This document shows, in pieces, positions 12,491-23,733 of a stretch of 64,000 nucleotides of DNA; position 1 is the first letter of the stretch, and each line of letters starts with the position of its first letter. The notes under the pieces are model-generated. The model ran no database searches and was not told the origin of the DNA. It saw only the letters and a program-made list of their open reading frames with translations. The DNA is from Eleusine coracana subsp. coracana (lineage: Eukaryota; Streptophyta; Magnoliopsida; Poales; Poaceae): contig CM064432.1 in NCBI GenBank assembly GCA_032690845.1, positions 56,232,071 to 56,296,070 on the forward strand. The letters are read 5' to 3'. Both the position numbers and the translations under genes were made by a program.

Positions 12491-12745
12491 TCTATTTATT
12501 AATAAAAGGAGATGATCCTTCAACCATGGTGCCTAGAAAAAAAGAGAAATAGGCTAGAAATTCTCACAAAAAAGCAAAACATCTAACCCTTCATCCCTCT
12601 CGACATGATCTCATATAGAATTTTGACCCTTTATCTCTTCATCTAATCTATTATCTTCTTATTTAAAGGACAAAAGAAGCCACCACGTTCGCTCTCAAGA
12701 CCATAAAATTATCACGTTAATCTAAAAAAGAGAAGAGATAAGCCG

Positions 12746-13955
12746 TTGGATTTTATGAAGATTTAACGGTCTAGATGAAACAAAAAGAGTTCATATCCAA
12801 CTCCAATTAACAAAAGATAATACTAATAAATATATAAATTATGATTAATAAAAAAAATTCTGATTCCCCACGCACCCCAGTCTCCTCCTCCCATTGGCTT
12901 GCCTCTAAAAAAATCTGCTCTACATGCACCCTATACGGAAAGCATAACAAAAAGGGTACGTGCAGCCACTTGGATGAATATATGGAAGAGAAAGAAAAAA
13001 GAAAATAGGTCGACACAGGCCTGTTGCCTTTTTTACGCTAAAAAAAGAGTGCACTTACTTGCATCTACGGTAGAGAGACAAAAATGCTCATAATTAAGAT
13101 TTTTACTAGCCATTGATTTTCAAATCTTTGTTTGGTGTCTCAAGATGCATGACAAGGTGTGTCTCCATCAATGGAAGCTCCAATTCATAGAATAACTGAT
13201 CATGAAAAACAATTTTCCCGTGGAGAGAATTTTGTTCTATAACTGAAAGCTCACTGGCAAGTTTGACATGTGGTGCGACATTTTGGGTCGTCTATGAATG
13301 TACATGATCGAGTGTGTCGAGGCTAAGCATGATGATGCATGTCGGAATATTGGATTTTATGAAGATTTAACGGTCTAGATGAAGCAAAAAGAGTTCATAT
13401 CCAACTCTAATTAACAAAAGATAATACTAATAAATATATAAATCATGATTAATAAAAAAATTCTGATTCCCCATGCACCCCAGTCTCCTCCTCCCATTGG
13501 CTTGCCTCTAAAAAAGTCTGCTCTACATGCACCCTATACGGAAAGCATAACAAAAAGGGTACGTGCAGCCACTTGGATGAATATATGGAAGAGAAAGAAA
13601 AAAGAAAATTGGTCGACACAGGTCTGTTGCCTTTTTTATGCTAAAAAAAGAGTGCACTTACTTGCATCTACGGTAGAGAGACAAAAATGCTCATAATTAA
13701 GATTTTTACTCTCCATCGCTATTCAAATCTTTGTTTGGTGTCTCAAGATGCATGGCAAGGCGTGTCTCTATCAATGGAAGCTCCAATTCATAAAATAACC
13801 GATCATGAAAAACAATTTTCCCATGGAGAAAATTTTGTTCTATAACTGAAAGCTCACTGGCAAGCTTGACATGTGGTGCGACATTTTGGGTCGTCTATGA
13901 ATGTACATGATCGGGTATGTTGAGGCCAAGAATGATGATGCATGTTGGAATGCAG
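12746..13955 (+). repeat. 605-bp tandem duplication inside the Helitron
   Basis: Two direct copies, about 12746-13350 and 13351-13955, joined head to tail and roughly 95% identical by eye. Each starts GGATTTTATGAAGATTTAAC and ends in the GATGATGCATGT block. Small frames at 12899-13093 and 13445-13696 are the same sequence in each unit, so their similarity does not show coding function. Confidence 0.85.
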
Positions 13956-15525
13956 ATGGTCAGAACCGATCTCAGATCCTACAAGATTCTCCATGTGAGC
14001 AACACTGCAGCAAGTGAATGTGATGGCAGGGCATACTTGAAGAACATATATTAGCTATGTAAGGAAATAGTCACTTAGGAGTCAACGGAAAGGTAGTGGT
14101 GACTAGGAGTGCGGGAAGTGCCATCAACATGTGAACATAAAACAAAGATGGGAACAAAAGACATGATATCATCAGAGGAGAAATACCAAGACGAAGTGGA
14201 ACAGGGAGGAAATAGGTTAACGAGAAAACAAGCAATAGAAAAGCTGCTAACCTATTGTAAACACAAGCACTTTCTGATTGTGGATGATTGATGAGAACAG
14301 TGTGAGCAATGCCACTCTTCGCTCGCTAAGCATGCTACATAGGAACTTTAGAAACCAATGTAGAATATGTTGCACACCACTGCCTATGGATTGGATGTAA
14401 GAGTAGCAAAGTACAACATGAACAAAGGGCATTCTCCATGCTCACTCTTCTACAGAAGAGAGTAAGAAGACAGTAGAGAAAATCACATTGTTGTGCCAAT
14501 CACAAATCTTACTCTGTATCTAGCCATATCTAGCCATTGTCATAGGAGCATGTTCCTACTGCTTCGTCAGGGGGAAAATATATTACTATTATTTTTGAAG
14601 CCAGAGACCATAGTCTACTAGAGTCATAGATCTAGATTGTAATTCAAAATGAGAAGTTCTAGGGAGACTCATATTGAATAGGTGTGGTAGGGCTTCATGA
14701 GGAGTTAAACACAGTATAAATGCAGATACTCATATATACGCACGAGTTCTCATCCCTCTAAACACACGCAAGCACACCCTACCACTATGAACAATTCTGA
14801 AAGACGGAGCGAGCACGATTTTGTGATTCATAAAGTCACCACAGGCGCCTCGTTGTTGACGGGGACGACATCTCCCACTGAAAGAATAATTAGCTGTAAA
14901 TGCAACACATGTGTTAAATCTAGAATTTCAAGTTGGGTGAGTTAGTTCCACCATAATGAACCAAATCATCTGAGCTAGGCTCAATTTACATTAGGATGTC
15001 AAATTTGTGAAGTAACCAATCCAGCAAGCAACCAACGGCCACACAACCAGTTGTAGCGAGGAGCCAGGCAATAATCTCTTGAACCAAAGGCCTTCGACAT
15101 CTTATACGTTTGCATCGTTAGATTATCTCCTTCAATCAAGATGACTATGAGGTCAGGCTGGCCTCCTAGACATGTTCATAAGGCAAGCATAGTAGGATGA
15201 AAGGCAAGCATAGTAGGATGAACCACCATAGGCTACAAACGCCAACACTCTTGACATGGATGCAAGCGCAATACTCAGCTAACTCTTCTACTCTTCATAC
15301 ACTAGGCAACACGTATTCAAGGTTGTGACAAGGCCGTTGAGAGAGGTAGGTAGTGTCGTAGTGGTTATAATGACCTAAGTAGCAAGAAAGCAAGGCAAAC
15401 CAAATTTATTTTATGACAATGTTTTCAAGTTTACTAAAATTCTAAAATAGTGTTAAAGCTTTTAATCATTTTTAACACATATATTATATGTAATTGCAAT
15501 CTACTAACACAAAAATATGTCTAGT

Positions 15526-15542
15526 CCCGCTATTAGCGCGGG
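15526..15542 (+). other. Helitron 3' terminal stem-loop
   Basis: Five-base-pair GC stem CCCGC/GCGGG around a 7-base loop, just upstream of the CTAG terminus. In Helitrons this hairpin acts as the transposition terminator. Confidence 0.7.
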
Positions 15543-15769
15543 TCATCTTGCTAGTTGACCTAATAGATCAAACGTGACTTCGTGAAGGTTGCAATACTGG
15601 CCCATCTATATTGTGCACAACTGTTTCTTCCTCTCGGAGTAGCGAATCAATGTGGTTGATAAATCAATAGAGGGTGTGGGAAGAAAATCAATGCCGTGGA
15701 ATATCTTAGAGCGTAATAGAAGGCTAAACTAAATGAAAGGCTTGCTATGAGTATGACATCAAATGTTCT

Positions 15770-16530
15770 TATGATAGATCAATAATTGTGACTATGGGTG
15801 TTCAAAATTCTAGCATATGAATTTTATCCTTAAATATATTTTATCTTTTTATGAAACATAATAATAAGCACACATAGAGCAAAAACAAAGAAAAAAAAGG
15901 AGGGAGGGGCAATTTACTAATAACTTATTTTTATACTAATTAGACTAAACTTTAGCACAACTTCTAACGATATATGTAGAAGAATATTCAATGAATCATC
16001 CATATAGAGTAGAATTGTTATTGTAAATTTCAATCATATCTATTACACATGTTTGGAATCTAGATACCTATATTGATATTGGCCTCTTAGAATGAATTAG
16101 ACGAATGCTACAACTTGTTTGTTCATGGAAATCTAGGAGCATGACTAGTGAGCTTGGTTCAGGTCTTCAAATTTTTTATTTGCTCATTGTGAGGCCGTTG
16201 CTTTATCAACACCTAACTCACCTGCTGTTTTAAAACAATTGATCATAGATAATTTATAATATGAGTATAATAAGAAAACATGATATATTGTAAAGAACTA
16301 ACAAGTTCAAGTCAAGATAGTCGTTGCATCACTGCTATATAATAATGATAACATCAACTTGTTAACTTATATACATTTTATAAATATCAACCATTATGTA
16401 ATTTTCTATAATATTGAAAATCTGTCTGTTTTGAAAAATATAGCTCTAAAGTACATCCTCAAAGTTTTGTATTATAAAATAAAATGTTTAGAGTACTGAA
16501 ATAAGTGGACTAAAAGATTAAGAAGTTATG
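15770..16530 (+). repeat. Family R, AT module copy 2
   Basis: Colinear with copy 1 from TTTTATCCTTAAATA through AATAAGCACACAT, GGAATCTAGATACC and the TATATAATAATGATAACATC block. The segment 15555-15770 just after the Helitron shows nothing I can name beyond weak similarity to 62520-62680. Confidence 0.65.
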
Positions 16531-17109
16531 GCGGTATGGCACTCACAGTTCCACGGTGGCTACGTGCACCCTTGCGATGGCCGAGCATTTGTGACGATGC
16601 AGAATGGCTGCACGCGTGGTTCTTGGATCTCCATCACTGGAACAGCACAAGAGTAGAGTATGTGTACGGTACTCTGAATTTTGTTCTTCGGTGTAGATGA
16701 CCACGAACAATTTAGCCAGCGTGTGTGTGTACACGGGAATTATTTGAACGAAGTTGTAGACTTGTAGTTGACGTGCCAGTGGATCGGGCGTAAACAAAAT
16801 AGCAGCAGGACAAGATCAAATTTGCAAAGCATGGCATGATGATGGTGGCGTGCCCAAGGGACAATGACCACCGCAAATTAACTTGCAATGACAGAACTGT
16901 TCACCACAACCACATGTCAGTGGTCGTGCGGTGAGCAGACGGGGACGAAGCAGTCTGTCCGCAGTTGGTTGGAAGCACAAGTAGCGTTATAGATTTCCAG
17001 TGGCGTTCATGGTGATACGTGCCACCATGCGCTTTAGTGGCGACGTGGCAAAGAAAGCTGGCACGAACGACGACAGGATGGCAGTGTCGGCCAGTGTCCA
17101 CAGGCGAGC
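16530..17109 (+). repeat. Family R, GC module copy 2
   Basis: Follows the AT module directly, as in copy 3. It contains ACACGGGAATTATTTGAACG, GTGCCAGTGGATCGG and CGCAAATTAACTTGCAA, all also found at 21128-21290. Reverse-strand pieces occur at 33170-33290. It lacks the hAT MITE and the poly(A) insert present in copy 3, so it shows the uninterrupted arrangement. Confidence 0.65.
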
Positions 17110-17111
17110 TA

Positions 17112-17346
17112 CTCCCTCCATTCTAAAATTGTTGTCGTTATTGACTTTTTTTTGCTACCTTTAACCATTCGTCTTATTCAAAAAATTTCAAAAAATATTA
17201 TATATTTTTTATGATTTATTTTATTACTAAATAAAATTAAAATATAACTTATAAATTTTCATATATAAACAAATATTTTAAATAAGACGAATAGTGAATG
17301 ATCACGAAAAAAGTCAATAGCGACAATAATTTTGAAACGGAGGAAG
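17112..17346. mobile_element. Stowaway MITE (Tc1/mariner type)
   Basis: A 235-bp AT-rich element with terminal inverted repeats beginning CTCCCTCC on the left and ending GGAGGAAG on the right. The inverted repeat extends about 35 bp (TTGTCG(T/C)TATTGAC on both sides). It is flanked by TA at 17110-17111 and 17347-17348, the Stowaway target site. No coding capacity. Confidence 0.9.
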
Positions 17347-17348
17347 TA

Positions 17349-17800
17349 TAGAGGAAGAGCATACAACGCAGACCAGAACATGTTGGATGTGGCACGGCTT
17401 CAGTGAACACAACCACACGTGTGCTCGTGCTTCAAGCAAAGCCATAGCCATTGGTTCAGGCGTCACAAGCAAAAGTCACAGGGAGACAGCCGCTCAGTGG
17501 AAGTTCCATGACCAAGTGCCACTGAAGTGAGAAACACCCGACCAATCTGCAGAGCAGGATGCTCGAGCATGTCAATCTGTAGCGTGGCCGGCTGGTTAAG
17601 TACCAATAGTCCAGTACGTGGGCGCGAGCCTGGGCTTGAAAACGAGCCCCTGTGCAAGGAAGCTGATGCATTATCAGAATCATGGCATCTTGGCGTGGAT
17701 GAGGTGCCTCAGGCTACCCAAGAACAAAGGTGTGGATGAGGCGCCTCAGGCTACCCAAGAACAAAGGAATGCAGTCTTTTTCTTCTTTTATTATGTGTAC
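17349..17800 (+). repeat. Family R, C module copy 2, with 36-bp tandem duplication
   Basis: Matches 9705-10320 through ATGTTGGATGTGGCAC, CAATCTGCAGAGCAG and CCCAAGAACAAAGG. At about 17695-17765 a unit containing GTGGATGAGG and CCTCAGGCTACCCAAG occurs twice in tandem; copy 1 has one. No protein recognised. Confidence 0.55.
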
Positions 17801-18609
17801 TGATTCTCAGATGTTCGTTTGTGCCATTCACAATTTTTTCCTCATCCAAAAATGTTTCTATTTACAGGAACAATGAGATATGCTAGCTGTTGCACAATCG
17901 TCTTGTTTTCAGAAAACAACCGAAAACAAACAAGGCATGGTCTCGTAACAGATTACAAGGCATGGTCACATTACAAGAAGCCTTGCCAATCAGGCAAAGG
18001 GGAACATATATCTTTAGATGCAAAATCGACATAAATGCTATTGTGACTTCGTCCAACTCCCCCAAATGGGATGATAGCATTATAGAAAACCTCTGATTGC
18101 TATGTACAGATTGACTATCTAGACAGTCACATGAGCAGCAGTGAAACCTCTCAGTCCATGATGTACTTGAACTTATGTCTACCAGTAAAATGAGAACGCA
18201 ACATAAGGCAAACAATAATCAAAAGAATAAAATAAATGCAAATAAATATTAAAACTTTACATACATCAATTCATAATCCTTAAAACGAATGGACACTAAA
18301 AGAGAGTTCTAGTCTCAAGTGGAAAACATGATTTTCTCATTGTGATATCTTAGTCCGTCACACACTGCACGTTGTTATTATCTCGATATCCAATGCCCTT
18401 ATGTTCTCCGAACCGGTGCCAACCATTAACAATACATTTGCTTCATCAAAACTAACATATGTGAGTCTCATGGAACCTCATAGACCTATTTTCATTCATA
18501 GTAACCACAAACATACTGGAATATTGTATAAAGGGTCGCAATTCATTTTTCTCAAGTTTCCTTTACGCCAGCAGAGGGGGCCACACTACGATTTTATTGA
18601 TCAATAAAG
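17801..18609. other. Spacer, no gene supported
   Basis: AT-rich DNA with short frames on both strands (for example 17883-18215 minus), none with a recognisable domain or conserved in another copy. Confidence 0.4.
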
Positions 18610-19480
18610 TCTAAAAGTATAGGTTGGTAAGATGTTGCATAATTATTCGACCCTAAATAAGCACAATTGTATGTGGTGCTTGGTAGGTCCATGGAAAAAG
18701 AAAACACTATGAGCACAACATCATATATCCATAGTGGGTGTCACAAATTCTAGCATATGAATTTTATCCTTAAATATGTTATATCCTTTTACAAAACATC
18801 CTAATAAGCTTGGCAAAAACAAAATAATAGGGGGGAGAGAGAGAGAGGAGGTAATCTACTAAGAATTTTTCATACTAATTAGACTAAAATTTAGCTTAAG
18901 TTCTGAACAATATAGGTAGAAGATATAATTATCAAATTGTCCATATTCGATAAAGCTATCATTGTAAAATTCAATCATTTGGAATGTAGATACCGATAGG
19001 TATATTGGCCTTTTAGAACAAATTAGTCATTTATGTCACAACTTGTTAAGGTCATTAAAGTGAGCTCATGGGAAGCTGGGAGCATGGCTAGTGAGCTTGG
19101 TTTTGATCTTCAATTTTTTTTATTTGTTCATTATGAGGTCCAACCTAACCATCATCTAGTTCGATCCACTACTTAAAATAATCTATGTAAATGATTTATT
19201 TTCCGAGTATAAGAAAAAAATATAGTATGTTGCTAAGAACTAGCAAGTTTAATTCAAGTTAGTCGTTACATTATTGCTATATAATAATGATAACATCCAC
19301 TTGTTCACATAAATTATCTTTTTAAAAAATATCAAGCATTATGTAATCTTCTATAATATTAAAAAATCTGCATTGTTTTTAAATATATTGACTTGAAGTA
19401 TATTTAAAAGTTTTGTGTACAAGATAAACATTTAAGATAATTTAAAGAAAAATTATTCGAAATTGTTGGAGTATGGCACA
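18610..19480 (+). repeat. Family R, AT module copy 3
   Basis: Carries the whole set of AT-module landmarks in the same order as copies 1 and 2: TAAGATGTTGCA, TTTTATCCTTAAATATG, CATCCTAATAAGC, GGAATGTAGATACC, GGGAGCATGGCTAG and TATATAATAATGATAACATC. Confidence 0.65.
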
Positions 19481-19496
19481 GGTCGTCAAATCCACG

Positions 19497-20712
19497 AGTC
19501 TCTGCCACCAACACATGTCATCACGGATCTGCTAAACTAAAGGCCCAATGGAGCCCCAACTAAGGTCCTAGGCTACCACAACCCAAAAGATAGGTGAGGT
19601 TCCCTTCACCTTATAAGTTGAACTCGCACATTATCAATATTCGACTAACAACATTCCCACCCACACACATCGGGAGGTCTCGTCTACCCTAAACATTCAT
19701 GTGGACATCCCTCCAACAATCCGACAATTGTGTGATCCAGTAGACCCAATCCTATGGCTCGGCTCGACACACCCACTACAAAAAAAATAAGGGTATTGCC
19801 ACAAGTCGCATTGTAACAATAAAAATTTTGTTGCAATAAGCATGGGTTATTTCCACCATATTCATAAATGGTTGCAACATGTGGAAAAAATTGCCATGAA
19901 AAACTTTTGTGGTCACATTCATAAATTGTTGCAATGGTCACATATTATTGCCACAATTGACAAAGTGGTTACGACAAATTCATATTATTGCAACTAATTT
20001 TTTTCATTATCATGATGTAGAATTTTTTTGCTAAATCTTGGTCTCTAAATTGCAATGAAAGCCTAAATAGTTGCAATAGAGAGGAGTTAATAGTCACGAC
20101 CAAAGAATCGTTGCAATATGCATAGTCTATTGCTGCAGTTTTTTACTCTTGCAATGACTTCTATTATAATTTTTGATTTTATTAGATCAATAAAGAAATA
20201 TTATTCTCATCCTACATGTAAAAAACAAGAATAGCGTGATGGTAAAACTTTTTCCAATGAACATAGAGTTCTAGGAATCGACTCATGTTCCAAGCAATTC
20301 AGAGGTTTTAATATTTCTATATTTTTTATTTTGCTGAATTCGTTGCAATAACCATTTAACATCATTAATCTGTCATTGCATCAACATTTCATATGTTTGC
20401 CTTTATCATGACTATTTCAACGAAACATAAAAGTGGTTGTCAAAGTCTATTGTCATGCTACTACTTGCCACGATAGCCTACGAAATCAATTTGGTGGCAA
20501 CATAAAGATATCACAACTATTATTGTCCTATTTTCATAAAATTTCACCATGACAATATCCTAATTTTCTTGTACTGACCCTGCAAGCTTATGCCGTCAGC
20601 CCAGGTCATAACGGATCTGCTAAACTATGGGTCCATGAAAGACCCAACCAAGATTATAAGTCATCTCAACTGAAAAGACTAGCCCGATAAGTGAGGTGGA
20701 CTTCACCTATTA
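19497..20712 (+). repeat. Diverged direct repeat flanking the CACTA element
   Basis: The segments about 19497-19630 and 20598-20712 share GGATCTGCTAAACTA followed by GGGTCCATG/AGGCCCAATG-like and GAGGT...TTCACCT blocks. They are diverged direct repeats on either side of the CACTA MITE. They could be fragments of one older element; I cannot classify it. Confidence 0.4.
19774..20576. mobile_element. CACTA (En/Spm) MITE, non-autonomous
   Basis: An 803-bp element. The left end begins CACTACAAAA and the right end ends TTTTCTTGTACTG, whose reverse complement CAGTACAAGAAAA is the family terminus with one changed base. The inverted repeat continues for about 27 bp (GTATTGCCA against ATATTGTCA). A 3-bp duplication ACC flanks it at 19771-19773 and 20577-20579, exactly as CACTA elements generate. 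TTGCAA/ATTGCAA-like subterminal motifs recur throughout the interior, likely transposase sites. No transposase. Confidence 0.88.
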
Positions 20713-20813
20713 TATGAGGCTAAAGCCAACAAAAATGATTGGAAGAAAAAAAAGAAGATGTCATGGCGGTCCGGTGCTCACGGATGAATGGTGGCTACAC
20801 GTTCACTCTTATG

Positions 20814-20971
20814 CAGGGGCGAAGCTAGGTAGACTGACCCGAGTGCCATGGCCCCAGGGAAAAATCAAATTTTCAGTGATAAGGATCTCTATTTTACCTT
20901 ATGGGCACCATCTAAATTCGAACATGGCACTCAGTGGCACTCGTAACTTGGCCACGCTAGCTTCGCCACTG
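20814..20971. mobile_element. hAT-type MITE
   Basis: 158 bp. The left end CAGGGGCGAAGCTAG and the reverse complement of the right end CAGTGGCGAAGCTAG form a 15-bp terminal inverted repeat with one mismatch. The flanks are CTCTTATG (20806-20813) and CCCTTATG (20972-20979), an 8-bp duplication with one difference, the hAT length. The paralogous module at about 16565 lacks it, giving a related empty site. Confidence 0.88.
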
Positions 20972-21492
20972 CCCTTATGACGGCGTGGCAGAGCATTTGA
21001 ATGGCTGCGTGCGCGCTTGCTAGTTCTCCATCGCCGGCGCAGCACAAGGGGGCAGGTTGCCAACGATACTCTGAATTTTATTCTTTAGCGTCGATGACTA
21101 TTATTAACAGAGCCAGCGCATCCGTGTACACGGGAATTATTTGAACGAAGTCGTTGTAGACTTGCAGTTGAGGTGCCAGTGGATCGGACGTAAACAAACT
21201 AGCAACAGCAGAAGATCTAATTTGCAAGGCATCGCATGACGATGGCGACGTGTCGTCCGAGGGAAAATGACCGGCGCAAATTACCTTGCAACATGCCGGC
21301 ACTGTTGTCCGCGATGACGCACTGTGACGACACGTCTACGGCCGTGCTCTGCCATGAGAGGAAACGAAGCGATCTGCATGCAGTTCGTGCGAAGCACCGG
21401 TAGCCAGAGCATGATGTCCAGTACGCGGTTCGTCGTGTGCAGACGGCAAAAGTTATGCCACCTAGGCAGCGCGTTCTTGACAAAGGAAAGAT

Positions 21493-21832
21493 CCAATTAC
21501 GATGAAGGTTCAGTGAGAATTCTTCTTCTTTGGTGGTAGAAGCAAGAAGGAGAGGGATATAAGAAAGAAGATGATGCTCAATTCCACCTACAGGAATATT
21601 GGTCATCATTCATTGGACACTTGTGACATTACTTCTCTTTGAGCCGTCTATGATGCACGAAGGTCACTTGTCTGTGCAGTCATCCGTATAAACCTTTACA
21701 CAGGTTTGAAATTGAGTTTTGGAGCTACATGTTAAGTGCTCTAGGTTGTAATCTCTTTGTTTTATAAAGTGCTTGTAACTTGAGGATGTACTTGACTATA
21801 TATTAATATAATTCTTCTTTCAACTCAGAAAA
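21493..21832 (+). mobile_element. Poly(A)-tailed retroposed insert, unclassified
   Basis: About 340 bp inserted into the GC module: the module copy at 8370-8400 runs straight through here. The insert ends in a run of seven A (21829-21835) and is bracketed by AAAGAT at 21487-21492 and 21833-21838. Its 3' half (TTTATAAAGTGCTTGTAAC, then TATATTAATATAATTC) looks like a LINE or mRNA 3' end. No coding frame. A SINE, a LINE tail or a processed transcript fragment all remain possible. Confidence 0.45.
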
Positions 21833-21959
21833 AAAGATAGTCGCGAAGTCGCAAACGGCCACGATACAGTAACACGTCTACGGTGGCAGAAGCAGCCGAG
21901 CACGGCACGAACTGTCATTTGCAATACATACTGGGTAATGGCACCACGACCATTAGTAT

Positions 21960-23222
21960 TAAAAGTTTTGGCATGTGAAAAAATGAATAATTTCAATAAA
22001 TCTCAAAAGTTCATATATACATACATGATATAGTGGGAGACTTTAATCTCGTACTGTTAGTCTAGAGAGGAGAAGAATAACTTAAATACTTGAACTGTTT
22101 TCATTTAGTTGAGCTAGTAGGAGAGAAGAGGAAGAACACGCATACACTCGCCTCACCTTGCCGGTTGGGGGCGGGTGCATGACATGCGTGTCAATGGTCC
22201 GACAAATCCAAGCCTTGCGGGGTCGTAACTTCCTTTTGCTACTTAGAATTTTTGTTATGCAAAAAATAATTATGAATTTATGTTATGTAAGAGATAATTG
22301 CGCTGGCCAAACATGATAAGCAATTATTTTCTTTTAATGGTGATTAACGTGCCTATTAAATTGCAGATTAATTATCATAAGTGTGCAGCACCGTGTGTAT
22401 ATAAACAGGCGAGATGTCGCCTACAAAATATACAATTTTTCATCTCTCTCGTCATTCGCTACTGTGATGCCACATCGTCTTCCCCATCCCGCTACCGACG
22501 TGCCATCAGCACCGGGGGAGCAGGTCTCTGAGTCAATGTCTCCTCATGTACTTGCACGAGGTAGGAGATGTATCAGGTTTTTTGAGAAGCGCCGTCATGA
22601 CTGCTCGCTTATGATCCGTATCCTCTTCGTCGACTAATCGCTTACATCTGCATCGCTTTATTTATCGATGGATCAGACTCTACTGTGATCATCGCTGGAG
22701 CACTTTCCTGTAAGACATATTTTAATCTTTTTTGATGATTAGATCGAGTGATCTAGAACTTGTTCATAGGTTAATGCTACTCACTATGATTAGCATGTGT
22801 TCCCTGTTTATGTCTAATAATTTAGTAGTAAACGTAATTGAGATTATGTGTAGTGGATCTAGTATTTGTCCTTACTAAGATTAAATATATCATCACTAAA
22901 CTGTTGTTTTTTCTAATACATAGCCCATATAGCACTGCTCGTACGGTAAAAAAGTGTGTCAGTGTATGGGGATGGCCAACTGTCTCATGGAGAAGAGCTT
23001 GCCGGTAGTACAAATAGTCGCAATGGCAAGGCTTCCCATGATGCCAGTCGCACCTGGCGGCGACACTGAGAAGTAGGAATGACAGGCGCGCTCCCATCCC
23101 GTTCCGCTCCTTGCATGCCGGCCGGGGACATTGAAGCAGTCATGCCAAGCCAACATCGGTTTGTAGGTGGTTTTTTGTTTGCCCGTGACAAGCAGCACAC
23201 TACCGCGTGGTGATCATATTAT
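21960..23222. other. AT-rich spacer with possible LTR remnant and promoter-like TATA
   Basis: 22030-22200 loosely resembles the U3 of copia element D, read on the plus strand (GTGGGAG, AGTCTAGAGAGG, AGAGGAAGAACAC). A TATATAAA is at 22398-22405, upstream of two overlapping frames (22298-22531, 22383-22637) without recognisable domains. I cannot support a gene. Confidence 0.3.
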
Positions 23223-23465
23223 TGAGTTATCGGCAGATCGTACGACACGAAGATCATGACAGACAACAAAAAGTAGAAACACAAGAATAGAGGAGACAAA
23301 ATTCTTTATTTCTCAATTTCTGGCGAAATACAATAGGGTGTCTCCTCAACTATTTATAAGGGGAAAACCCTACTTCGTGTTGGGCCTCAATTCGTTAAAG
23401 CAGCCCACATGGGCCAGGAGGCCTTCTTCTAGAAGGTGGGCCTGGCTCAATAGCATTTTACAACA
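23223..23465 (-). mobile_element. Copia element E: 3' LTR
   Basis: A 243-bp terminal repeat, paired with 25451-25694 at about 90% identity. On the minus strand it begins TGTTGTAAAATGC and ends TAACTCA. The minus-strand polypurine tract AAGGAGGAG lies directly inside it (23466-23474). Confidence 0.85.
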
Positions 23466-23733
23466 CTCCTCCTTGGGCTCTTTATCACGATAAATATGCC
23501 TTATAAAAACTCCTTAAAAACCAAGTGGGAAAAATGGAGAAAAGAGTACATATTACTGTCACTTGTATTACACGCATTGCCTCATCAAAAACCTTTATGA
23601 GAAAACTCCATATGAAAAACTCATAAGGAAAAAAGAGTACAATGCTTTAATCTTCATGATTAATGCTTATCGATCTTCATGAACGATATGAACCATCTTC
23701 GAGATGATTTCTTTAATTTGGGATGTGATGTAC

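Larger units (their letters stand above)
12491..15554 (+). mobile_element. Helitron, non-autonomous
   Basis: Has the three structural marks of a Helitron, the rolling-circle DNA transposons. The 5' end is TC (TCTATTTATTAATAAA) preceded by A at 12490. The 3' end is CTAG at 15551-15554 followed by T. A stem-loop CCCGC-TATTAGC-GCGGG sits at 15526-15542, 8 bases before CTAG. It lies between host A and T with no target duplication, as expected. No Rep/helicase frame is present. The interior holds a 605-bp tandem duplication and short uncertain frames, such as 14109-14291. Confidence 0.75.
20755..21955 (+). repeat. Family R, GC module copy 3, interrupted
   Basis: Same module as 16530-17109 and 8150-8521. 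It is split by an hAT MITE (20814-20971) and by a poly(A)-tailed insert (about 21493-21832). Comparison with the other copies shows the sequence resuming on each side of both insertions. The frames at 21217-21609 (minus) cross these boundaries and are not genes. Confidence 0.65.

Noticed and set aside
14109..14291. Frame ending HKHFLIVDD, resembling the kinase-2 motif of NB-ARC resistance proteins
   Set aside because: Only one short motif, directly followed by a stop; no P-loop, GLPL or LRR sequence on either side.
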